The translations under genes were made by a program, and so were the position numbers. Below, in pieces: positions 1-12,300 of a DNA stretch of 64,000 bases; the stretch's first letter is position 1; every line of letters starts with the position of its first letter. This DNA comes from Molanna angustata (lineage: Eukaryota > Arthropoda > Insecta > Trichoptera > Molannidae). The stretch is taken from positions 19,369,215 to 19,433,214 of the forward strand of contig OY754984.1 of assembly GCA_963576475.1 (NCBI GenBank), read 5' to 3'. The notes under the pieces were generated by a model, which was not told the DNA's origin, made no database searches, and was given only the letters and a program-made list of their open reading frames with translations.

Positions 1-91
1 CTATCTATTTTTAGAACAATATTTAAATCAGTAATTAATGTCGAATTTTACTTATAATACGATACTTAACTGTTCATTTAATTTTTTCTCA

Positions 92-185
92 GATGGTTGA
101 CTGGAAGAAATTGCCTCCAGGCAATTCCGCCATTTGTACAATGCATTTATTATATTTTTTTACAGTGTTAAATAAATAAATAAGC
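92..185 (+). mobile_element. LINE family A 3' tail
   Basis: GGTTGACTGGAAGAAATTGC followed by a CAGGCAATTCCGCCATTTGT block and an AAATAA-type tail near 170-182. The same block ends the RT-bearing copies at 2.0 kb and 60.2 kb. It is a short 5'-truncated insertion. Confidence 0.6.
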
Positions 186-859
186 ACCTCTATATATTTT
201 TATTTTACGTATCTTGAGTTCCTATTTAAAAATGATGAACAATGTTCTATTTTTTGAAGCAATTCATGTTGAAATCAAAATTCTTTTTCGGGCATACCTA
301 TTTTCTTGGTATGATTAGTCCCATTATTCATTACGATTTTTCAAAAATTCTGATCATAAATGCTAAGGTTTTGGTGTTTTAACCATTAAGGTATTATACT
401 AGTTTTAACTCTTGGAATTTCTATAGGTATCTAATTATTTTCTTGTCAAGATTGGTAACTATAAAAAATCAGTATTTATATACCATATTGATAAGTAAAG
501 CTATCGATTGATATGCAAATACAATGCAATGAGTATGTATGCTTTCATGGAAAGTAGGAAATCGAAAGATCAATTTAGTTTAGCAGGAAATAAGATGCTT
601 CTATAGGATTTATAAGAGGATTACAGCGAAAAGTCATAAATGGTGATTGTTGATTAAAGCGAAAATTAGCTAGTAAGTAAGTAAGCTAATGAGAGGCTCT
701 TCAAAGTCCTGATTGAGTTATAATTATTTCTGCTTTGTAACAATTCTAATAATGTTTGATGCAATTTTTATTTGTTAGTAAAAAATGTTTTATTAGTTGG
801 TATGCACAACATTTTTTCTTGTCTTGTCACAAACTAAAGATTCAAGCATGGTTCAAAGA

Positions 860-2030
860 CTATCTCTATAATTGTAAATACAAGGTTTAAAACACCGGAG
901 AATGTATCTGATGCTATCACCTTAGAAGCAGGAGTCCTGCAAGGTGGAGTATTGTCTCCCCTTTTATTTTCTATTTTCATCAACTCTATTACCCATAAAT
1001 TAAAATACCATTACCATCTCTTTGCAGATGATCTTCAACTATATATTCACTTTAATGTTAGCGAATATCTTGATGCCATTAATATTATGAACGAAGATTT
1101 CAGCTTTATTGCATCGTGGTCCTCTCAGAATGGTCTTCTTGTCAACCCGTCCAAATATCAGGCTATTGTTATTGGCAGTCCTCGATATATATACATTAAA
1201 AAAACACCCCTCCCATGTTTACTCATTAAAAATCAAATCATCTCCTACACCAGTCGTTAAAAATCTTGGTATATTTTTCGACGAAGATCTTTCATGGCAT
1301 GAACAAATTCTCTTGTCAGTAAAAATCTGTTTTACTGTTTACACTCCCTCAATAGACTGAACAAAATTCTTCCGATACATTCCAAAATCACGCTTGCACA
1401 AACCATACTTCTCTCATTACTTGATTATGCTGATGTCTGTTATCTAGATGATGCTAACGAACAACTCAAACAATTGCTAAATGTATGTACGCTTTATTTT
1501 CAATCTTAGAAAATATGATCATGTTTCCATTCACCAAAATCTTCACTGGCCTAAGATACGTCAAAGTCGTCGTAACATTAATTTACTTTCACTACTGTAT
1601 AATATAATTAATAACACTTATTCACCACAATATCTTAAGAGAAATCCTATTTTCTTGTCATATCACGGTCTGCCTCTTTGATCTGCTGATCTACTGAATT
1701 TTCAGTTCCTCTTTTGAAGTACAATCAGCAAGACTATGAAACATCTTAAATTATGATATTACATTGTATCAATCGATAATAACTCTTAATTGACACTCCT
1801 TCCCCATCCTCTCTCACATACCACAACCTCTATCTACCTCCTTTCTTTACGTTTACGTTTGTTACGTTTTAATGTTACGTTTTTATCTTTCTGTATATTT
1901 TTTTGTTATAAATTTAATGTACCTACCACTAAACTATTTATGGCCTCATGTTGCTTTGGTTGGTTGGAAGAAATTGTCTTATGGCAAGAAACCCGCCATT
2001 GTACCAAAATTGTAAAAACATAATTACATT
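860..2030 (+). mobile_element. LINE family A (CR1/Jockey-like) RT fragment with 3' end
   Basis: Broken reading frames carry the RT core: WFKDYLYN, then VLQGGVLSPLLFSIFIN, catalytic FADDLQLYIHF, and ASWSSQNGLLVNPSK. Further on come RKYDHVS, LHWPKIRQSRRNINLLSLLYN and HGLPL. The 3' end at about 1959-2030 has the family tail (GGTTGGAAGAAATTG, then CCGCCATTGTA). Several stops and shifts make it a pseudogene. It lies upstream of the first visible ENTPD exon. Confidence 0.75.
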
Positions 2031-2161
2031 GTAAAGATCATACTGCTTAGCTGATTACTGCTAATCGTTGGAAATTTCATGTCTGTTAATTCTTTTGTTT
2101 TATTTTTTGGCATGTAAACATTATTGATACTAAATCAACCCCTGTTTGTTTTTTTTTTCAG

Positions 2162-5100
2162 CTCTCATACGGAGATGACCCATCCTTAGACAAAAAGTAT
2201 AACAAGAGAGGTGCCCCTTTCCTTGGGAGGAAATATACAGCCCTGTATTTGCTTGCCATAATTTTAGTTTTATTAGTGGGTAAGTTTTCATTTTATTTAT
2301 TATTTATTAAATTTGTTGGATACAACAGCTAATCCTAATTTCACAATAATAAAAGTACATCGCAATATTTACTACATCAATAACTGCATCCATCATTCGA
2401 CGACAAAAGTAGTTACAAGTTTAGTTATTTCTTTATATAATATGAAAAATAAATATAAAGAGGAAGGGAGTAGACAGGAAGTAAGGGGGAAAGGAAGAAT
2501 TTAGCTGTCAAATAAAAGTTTAAAATCTGATATTGATTTGTATTAGTCCAATTTTTTTTCTGTAGTCAATCAGTGGTCCATGCGTGTCTGTGTGTGTATG
2601 TCATGTCTTGCTACAACAGTGATACCAACAAATGGTACATTGCATGAAAGTTTGTATTCATAAATTACTATTAAAACCGAGTAATGTTAACTTGAGGAAA
2701 TTAGCTGCTAAAGTCACCCCCACTGTTAAGATTGACAACTCACAAGAGGAGATTTTTAAGTAACGTTACTTTAAAGCTAAAGTATCTCGTGATCAATTGA
2801 AATATCCTAAAGTCTGCAATAAACCAGAACAATTTAAATTAAGAAAAAATAACTAAGAAAATTTTTAATTTGAACCTCTGAGGTATATATATTATGTATG
2901 TTAATATTCTTATTACTCGTCACTAATTCAAGAGGATATAGTGGGGAGTTATTAAATCGCAATTTTTAAGGTTATTTTTTTATTGCAGATATCAACTTTT
3001 TTAATGCTGAGATTGTATTCTAAAAGTTTCATCACAATCTATCTGTGTGTGTGCTGTGTACTATGTGCAATGTACGGCGTGTTTATTCTACTTTATCGAT
3101 TATAGACTAAAGTACTCATTCGATCATTTTCAAATTTTGCAAATTCGTATATATAATGCTCGCTTATACCCCATTAGATTTTGAAGGATATCTGATCAGT
3201 CTTCTCATTTTTTTTAACTATTTCAAAGTCATATTTCAAAGTGACCCCGAGCTTATGAAACTCAAATTTTGATATTTTTATTTTCAAATTACTAAAAAGG
3301 CGCACCACTTTCATAAGATGGCATTGAAGAATTATCAAGTTTACTGACTAAAATATTTATACCAAAAATCAACAAATATAATATGATTCAACAAACTCAT
3401 ATCATGAATTTGATACAAAAAAATCCATTCAAAATTTGAATACTTTGTGAAGTAACTTGGTAGTGAAGAGTAAAGTGTTGGCCACAATCCACTCGTTTTC
3501 TTCTGTGTTGTTTATTCTTTAGTCTGTGTGCCATTGTTTTTTTTTCAAAATATTTAAAAAAAAATGCTAAGTACTGTAAGGTACTTATAGATATATAAAA
3601 TATATGTATATAAATATTGGCTATCACATAGCACTTTAATTAGGGTGAATTGCCATATAAAGAAGAAAAAAAAATACTGGCCATCTTCAAACAGGAATTC
3701 CTATTAAACGGCCACAGTATATTACTTTGTAATCAATTATATATTCATAAAATAAATATATGAAATAAAATAAATTCTACCCATTCTCGGCTGTCTTGTG
3801 GCACTTTTTATATGAACAATCTTCATCAGGGGTATAGTTATCGCCAAACAGACATTTTTCAACGTGGAGGTGGTGGTTTGCACACACACATGATCAAGCT
3901 GATTAAGCGAAAATCCCTAATTTATATTCTGCGCACCGAAATGCTTTTCTAGATGACATATCTCTCTTCCAAGCCCCCTTTGCCTTCATGATAGCCAACT
4001 TGAATTTGAAGAAAATTAGAATGATTAAATAAATAAATATTTAATTTTTGTTATGTGTTTTGTTTCAGGTGTTTACACATCTCTCCTTTTCCCTATATTA
4101 AATAATGTTGCCAGTACATTAGGATATAAAGATCCAGTATACGCTGTCATTATAGATGCCGGTTCTACTGGATCCAGGGTTTTAGCGTATACTTTTCATA
4201 GATCATATTTTGGTGAGAATATTTCATTTTTGTATCAGTTTTTTGAAATTCAAATAAATTTCACTGGTTTTTCAGCAATTTTTTTTTACAAAAAAAAAAG
4301 AATTACATAAAAAAAGAATGTTTGTACAAAATACATCACAATACAAATGTCGATTTGTTTAAGAGAATTTATTTCTCTTAACAGATAGATAAAATTTCAT
4401 GCCGAGATCAGCGAGATATTGTATGACCAGGGACCCTATTTTCGTTTCAATAGAATCTGTCCGCATACGATAATTATCTACCGTTGCTATGGTTTTTCTA
4501 TCAAAATATTTTTAGTAATGTTTTAATGCAGACTGTAGGGAAAGAATGATCCGCCCGAGCAATGAGGCACGGGGGCCGAACGCTTGGCGTTCACGTTACA
4601 CCGGTGCGTCGGCCAACCTGGCGATGATTTTGCTCCAGGCTGGCTAACGTTCTGTCTCTACACACATTATTTATGCTAACACAAAGTGATTTAAAATAAA
4701 AGTAACATTATTCGACTATTTTCAATCAATCCAGGGGGGGGGGGGCAAGTGCCCCCCGCTGCGGGCGCCAATAGTCACGCGTTAAAATTTGTAATTAAAA
4801 AATACAGTCGAAATATTGTCAAAAATAATATCATTTTCTGGGGCACACACATTGTATTTCCGTCACGGCATTGTACATACGTGCTGATGCACCTTCAATA
4901 TCGAAATTGACCGTCGTCGATGGACGAATGAGACAGATTGTCGGCGAAAGCATCCCCGGATCCAAGATGCCGATTGAGTGGCTGCGTCTCCTTGTAACGG
5001 CGGCGAGGCCAGTTACAAGGAGATGCATGTCGTTGCTCCGGGGTCCAGCGCGGCTAAATATTGTTTGGACCCCTTTCCAAAATTAGCATTCGCCACGATC

Positions 5101-6271
5101 CAGGAAGGCGGTTCTTTGCGAATGGTGCTGCGTCGATCCATTTCGGCACTCCATGTGTCACGTCCCCCGATATCTCCCGATATGGTTCGGAGCCGTCCTG
5201 GCCACGGGAAATGCAGATACGCATCCTTCATCCATTTGGTGAACGTCATCTGTCCTAACGCGTCTCCTTTCGATGGACTGTCGTCTAAGTTATCATATTT
5301 TTGGAGGTTAAATGATAATTAATAGGTGTCAGTTTTTGTAAGAACCAGTGATATGTAATGAATTCATTACATATCACTGGTAAGAACAATCTTTTTTTAT
5401 TTTTCTGACGTTTGATACAATATTATTTTTTTCTTCGTTCTTTTTATGGTTGTTGATGGGAGAGGTTTGGCGGCGAATTAATCAAAAGAAAATTCGAAGT
5501 CAAAACGGTACGTTTAAATTTGCTTTGCATCATTACTGATGCAATAATAAATAAATTTAAATAAATTTCAATGTACCAAATAGAAAAACTAGAAATCATT
5601 TTCCATTCTATTGTAAAAATACTACAAATTTAGCACACTATTATACACCAATACATCGAATTCAGAACTTGGGAAATATATATGCACAGTCATTTGATTA
5701 TTTTAACACTTCCTTTCACAAATTTAAATACGAACTAACATCAATGTTTTATAAAAAACAGTCAATCGCAGCTAACAATGTAATCTCGTTTGAAATGTGA
5801 TATTTTTTAAATTTTCTGTAATTTAGATTCTTTCTTTTTCTTTAATATTTGCAATACATTTTTTTTGCTTGCCTACTTTGCATGTATAGTATAATATTAT
5901 ACTATAAATGTGATTATAATATATTTTTTTTGTTTCATCATTTAGTTTTTATTTTCCTAAGTATGTACCCATATGTTTGTTTTTATATAGTTCTTTTATT
6001 TTCTTTACATTATTATTATTTTTTCTTTTTTTTCTAAGTGCGTAGGTATATTATTTTAGTATATTTTAATGATTTTTATGTCTCAACCTAAGTACCTATA
6101 TCTTTTATTTTAAATTGTATTTTTTTTCCACTTAATATTATTTTTTATATTTACTAATTTTGTTACAGTACCTTCTTTTTCTTTTATGTTTATGATAGTT
6201 TTATTATTTTATTTTGTAATTTCAATGTGTGTACTTAATTGTTGTTCATGTTTGTAAAAGGCAATTTGCCG

Positions 6272-6319
<48 letters not shown>

Positions 6320-9300
6320 AGATATATCTTGAATATTTTGTCGTGGAGGGGGGCAATTTGCATATATATTTCACACAAGCAAAAAAAATTGCACCTTGCG
6401 AAGACTATGTGATTTCTCAAGTTATTAATTTGCCAAAACTAATTCGCCACTATAATAATCTCACACGAACGAAACAAAATCAAGTCGCAATCTTATATGG
6501 AAGGAAAGCGTCTTGTAGGTAAATACTTACCCTACAAATAGTTGATATTGGTCATGTCGGATATATTAAAAATAGAAGTACGTTTGTTTTTCAAATTCAG
6601 ATATACCTACCTATTAACAAATTGGTACATATTTTTTTTCAAATTCCGATGTTTTCTTCTGTCCCGCAAGTCATGCGGATCCCGCATTTGAGGGATTGGA
6701 TTCCCTAATAACAACATTACTAAAAATCACTATTCATAATAACATTTATAAGGCAATAATGCTATTATAACGGCTACATTACGCTTATTCGCTACTTCCA
6801 CCACCACCCGCTCTGCATATGGGGACTGTAAACGGCCCCTTCACAGAACGCTAAGTGAGCGACAAGAAAAAAATGCATAGCACTAAAGGTAGCTCATGGA
6901 GCCCTCTAGATTAGTAATCTCGGCACCATAGTGCAAAAGAACAATCGACGATTGTGAATAGAAGATTCACACTCGTGGACTTCAGATCTTTTTAAATGAG
7001 AAATATCAGGGGTATGATCAAGATCTCTATAAAAAAATAACCTACTGGGAATCTAACAATAGTAAGGCACCATAACTATGACAAAACTTCTTAAAGGTTT
7101 TAAAATTGTTCTTCGACATTACGCTTATATAAGATAAGCATGGTGCCGGGTAGTTTTAACAACAATATAAGAAGATTATAGGGGCCGAAGTTTTCCGTTA
7201 ATTCCCGAATGTTGTCGATGGTCGCATTAGGTACATGTCAATAGTATTTGAAGTGAATATTTGTGATTCTGCTTCACAAAAAATAATAAAAATGCACAAT
7301 GTTTTAAATATTATTACCATCTTTTATATCATTTCACAAATTAATAATAAAAAAATGGATGAAAGTGAATTCCTTGAGGTGGTTTGGACATATTGAAAGA
7401 ATGAATGATGAACGACTGACCAAAAAAATATACATGGGTGTAAGAGATTGAGTGAATAGCAGGGGCCGCCTTAGAAAGGGATGGCGTGACCATGTGAATG
7501 ATATTTTGAAAGAAGGAAATATAAGAAGCTTGAATAATCGACGAGCATGTATGAGACGATGCATGGATGTAAAGAAGCTAGGAATGTGTGCAAAAATTGA
7601 GGAGTATGGCGCTCGGTTCTCTCTGCTTACCCCTTAAGGGATATGGCGTGATGGTATGTATGTATGTAATAATAAAAAAACAGATAATTTCAGGTCTTGG
7701 CTTAGTTCACACGGTAATATACCGCACGTTTTTCACAGTATTCGACTTTAACCATCACCGCCAAATATGGCGAAAAAATCGGATATACAGTGGATGTCCA
7801 CACGATACCTTTTCATTCGTGTAAAATATGTGTAACCGCCGTTTTCATACAGCAATTATTCTCAGTAGACGTTTATGGTGGATCCACGCTGTTGTATTTT
7901 TATATTGTTGTCGATGGATTCTTCCAATAAATCAAAAAGCAGTGCGTACTAACACTTTTGAAAAACTGTACGAAAATCTGAGAAACGACGAAGAAAGTTT
8001 ATTACTTTCGGATGTCTACAAAAAGTTTTGACAATTTATTAAAACGTCTAGAGAACTCAAGTTTAAAAAAAAATACGAACATGCTGAAGTGCATCAGCAC
8101 AAAAATGAAATTGGCTATCTATTTATATATTAAGGTGAGTATACAAAAATAATACGCTGTTAAATATTATATTTTATTTTTTTATTTATTTATTTTCAGA
8201 AAATTACACATTATTACAAAATAAATTTTAACATTATATATATAACAAATTGGTATTACATTATAAACACTTAAAGTTACATGGAATATTATTATAACCT
8301 CACTAGACCTAGGTCTGTTCTGAGGTGATACTAGATTTTATTAATTTTTGTCATGATGTATGTAGTGAATATAGTAATAATATTATACAAGGAATGTGAA
8401 AATCAAGTTTGTTGTTAGTGTAAGTTGTCTCATGTATATCGTCTAAAGCATTATCATTTTGTTATATTATGATGTAGGTCAAGTCTTTTTCTGATTCATT
8501 TCTTCCTCTATCTATGAGCCACTTGGTCACCAATTTTGTTTTTCCCACTATATTAAGTTTTATGTATTAAAGTATACAAGTAGTTATTTGTCCAAAAATA
8601 TGCATACATGTGTCAAAAGTCATTATAATCAAAAATCTCCGAGTATTGAGAGGAATTTCGCAGTCTCCTATCCCAATCCATTGGGAACGTTTCGAACTAT
8701 TTCCAAGTAGGTAGTTTGAATAGGAAGAATCAACAATGACTTCGAAATGAAGCTTGTATTGTAGCCATAATTGTACTGCTAGAATTTAATAGTAGCCGAA
8801 TTATTGGTGACTTCGTGGTTGACTTGGTATTCTTGAGTTAAATATCCCGCGCGACTTGATGGATTAAGATTGCAATTCGCGATTTTGGCTACTGCTTTTA
8901 ATCTTTTTTATCAATTGCAGTACTCCCATTTGAAAGTCCAGAACTTCATTTTCGTCAAACTTCTCTAACATTGGTAATATTCCATTATAAAATGAAAGAT
9001 GGCGATTTGTTACTTTGGGTTTCTTATTTAAAAAGTAATTCATAATTTTAAGCATCTTTGCATCTACAGGATCCACCTCCTCCTTCGAAGGTCTTTTAGG
9101 TATCTGTTTTGGTGGCGGATTCTTTGTTACAATATTTTTTGTTACAAAATTCTTTGTCTCTATTGAATTTACGTCCGATTCATCGCTTGTTTCGGAATTA
9201 TTTTCCTGGTTTTCAGATTCTGTATTGTTACTTTCAGTAATTACATTGCTCACTGGCTCGTTTGGTATTAATTTTTCCAGAAATCTCAACTTTTTGCTGT

Positions 9301-12300
9301 ATACATAAGGCTTTATTGTTTTAGCCCCATTTCCTAACCTCTTTCGATGTTGGATCTTTTTGTATGATCGATTATAACTATCTCTTAGATGAGTCCATCT
9401 CAGAATAATCATTTTAGCTGTAAAATACACAATCAAGGTTAATTAAGTTGTTAGTTATGTTAAATATTTAGGTGCACTAGATAAGATATACATAGTAATA
9501 ACCTTACAGGTAACTTCTGTACATTATAATAATTAACAACTTTAATATTAACTAAGTACCCACTCAAGTTTTTCGTTAAAATACTAAAGTTTTTTTGCAA
9601 ATTGTTTTTTTTTGTTCAGATCAGGGGGGCAAGTCCGGTCTAACGGTTAAATCAAAACCCTTACGATTATCCATATCATGGATATAATAGAACTGGAGGT
9701 ATTATATAACTCCATATGATAATTTTATCCATGATATGGGTAATCATAAGGGTTTTGATTTCACAGATTTGCATTATTCTTATTAAGTTGGATTTAAGTG
9801 GGATCATCTGGGATGTCTGCTGGACTTTGTGGGATGATCTACGTGAAGAATATCTTACGTCTTATTTAGTACATCAATGGATGTAAGTAGTGGAAGATTT
9901 ATATAACTAGTTGCATGTAACACATGAGATCCAACTGTCGATAGCGATAGTACGTATAGTTGAAGAATAAGTACCAAACTATAAACCCATAAATACAAAT
10001 TATTTCTATACAACACATGTACCTAGGTATGTATGTCGAGATAGGACAGTATGGAGGTCAGTCCTTTGATCCTACCCAGAATATGAAAACAGCATGATGG
10101 TATGTATGTATGTTTGGTGATTAGTATCAAACTATTAAGTCTTCTTAGATATTGTGTGTAGGCTACTGCCATACAAATTGTATGAAGCAAAGTCGTCACT
10201 AAATTCAATTTTTATAAAAATTGTTAAAAAAAATTCGAGATATGCCTTAACATTTTTTATAGAAAATTTAATTTTCTAGTTGGGGTGTTTCGGCTTTTTT
10301 CGATATTTAAAAAAATGGAAATATAGGCAGTTAAACTCATAAATTTATAAAAAAAAATTTTTTTCTTAATAAAAAATGTTTGAGAAACCCTGGAATTTTT
10401 TTTAAAAAAAAATAATTTGAGATTTTATATTTTTCTATGTTTAAACCAATTTTCAGCGTTCTAGCTTTTATGGTTTCTGGAAAAATAAACCAAAAATTCA
10501 AAAGTTGATAACCCCTGACGGAAACAAAAATTCACTATTCTGAGTATAAAAGTTTTGTAGGCCCATAACTGTTTATATATTTTGAAATTTTGAGATCTGT
10601 AAATTGATCGGATCAAAAGTTATAAGGGGGGGACAGACAGATACACAAAACTCACATAAAATGTTCTACTCCGAATTCTGAGTATCTATGTATGGGAACA
10701 TTATATACTGCGAGGCCTCTAGTTGGTGTTATTAGCATGCAAAAAGTCGACTACGCCATACAAAATGTTCCTTCGTACACGCATCTTGGACGAAATGTCG
10801 ATTCATTCAGAGAATTGAATTCTCATGAACGAATCGACAGTTGGAAAAAAATAACTTATTTATGATTTGACGAATTTAAAACTATGAATGCCTCTTTTTT
10901 AATCTTATGTTTGAAACATCCTAATTTATATATAAAAAATAAAAATGATAGAAAAACAATTTTTTTGCGGCAAAAAAAAAGTTTAAATCGAAGTCAGATA
11001 TCATAAGAAATATGTAATATGTACACAGAACAGAGAATCTAGTCGCGAATTGACTGCCGTCAGAAAGAGATGGATTATATACGTGTAAAAAGAATAGACT
11101 CTGTTCAGGTTGGACACTGGTCGAGCCGCTACAAATTTATCAACTTTTGAATTTATACTTTATTTTTCCATATATCTCAAAACCTATAAAAGCTTGTATA
11201 CTGAAAATTTGTATATTTATCCTAAGGGAAGGGTATAAAATCTCAAATTTGTTTTTTCAAAAAAATTCCAGTTTCTCAAACATTTTTATGATAAATTTGT
11301 GTTTAACTGCCTACCTATATATTACAAACTTTTTAAAAATATTGTAAATGCGGAATTACACCAACTAGATAATTTAATTTGCTATAAAAAATATAAACAT
11401 TGTAGTAGTACATCTCAAACTTTTTGTAACAATTTTTATAAATTGAATCGTTTCATACAATTTAGCTGTCAGGCACCGGCTTAGAATAATGCTTCCACTC
11501 TTTTCTATTACTGTTTTCGAGTGTCCCGTAAGAGCCGGGTAATCGAAAATATAACTAGCCCTCAAACAAAGAAGAAGAAGAAGAAAATATAACAGGCAAC
11601 AATAACATCTGACATAGTTCAGCAATGAGGTTCACCACCCATTCTGAATGTAGTACCTTTTTAGGTGAGACGAGACTGGTGTGTGGGTATACACATATGT
11701 GTTGTGCTCCCTTTTATAAGGCAATGCACACCCGCACACCTTTCGCTGGTTACCCCACATTGTGGGATATGCCGTGATGGTATGAATGAATGAATGTTTC
11801 ATACAATTTGTGAGTCAGTAAACACTACACAATATCTCACTCAATATTTTGATACCTACTTAATCTATAAACATACATCTTGCTGTTTTCATATTCTGAG
11901 TAGGAAAACAGACTGACCTCCATACTGTCCTATCCTGACATATTTTATACAGAAAACGAAATATCTTAAAATATTTATTAAACTGTGTTTATAGTTTGAT
12001 ATATATTCTTCAATTATGCATACTATCGCCATCGACAGTTGGATCTCATGTGTTACACGCAACTAGTAATATGTGAAAAGACTCAGTGAAACGTGAAACG
12101 CTCATGGATGTAATTACCTTATATACATCCATGGAAACGCTTCAAGCTATAGACAATACGTCAAAATGAAATATCCATAGTGATATGTGACGTCATAAAG
12201 TGATCAACCAATGACAGACCGTTTATAATTTTGATGAAAAAATAAATTTTTATTTTTTATAGTTAAATTGCTAATTAAACTGAAATTTTTACAGCTTCCA

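Noticed and set aside
4053..4310. Stand-alone small ORF containing DAGSTGSR
   Set aside because: It is the ACR1 exon of the ENTPD gene extended by chance into both introns; the spliced boundaries are 4069-4212.
5013..5060. LDPG motif as a possible TnpB/Fanzor RuvC-I site
   Set aside because: No other RuvC motif or zinc finger follows and the upstream sequence does not resemble that family; four residues are not enough.
5849..6037. Hydrophobic small ORF
   Set aside because: Composition is just poly-T-driven Phe/Leu/Tyr in low-complexity DNA; no start context or homology.
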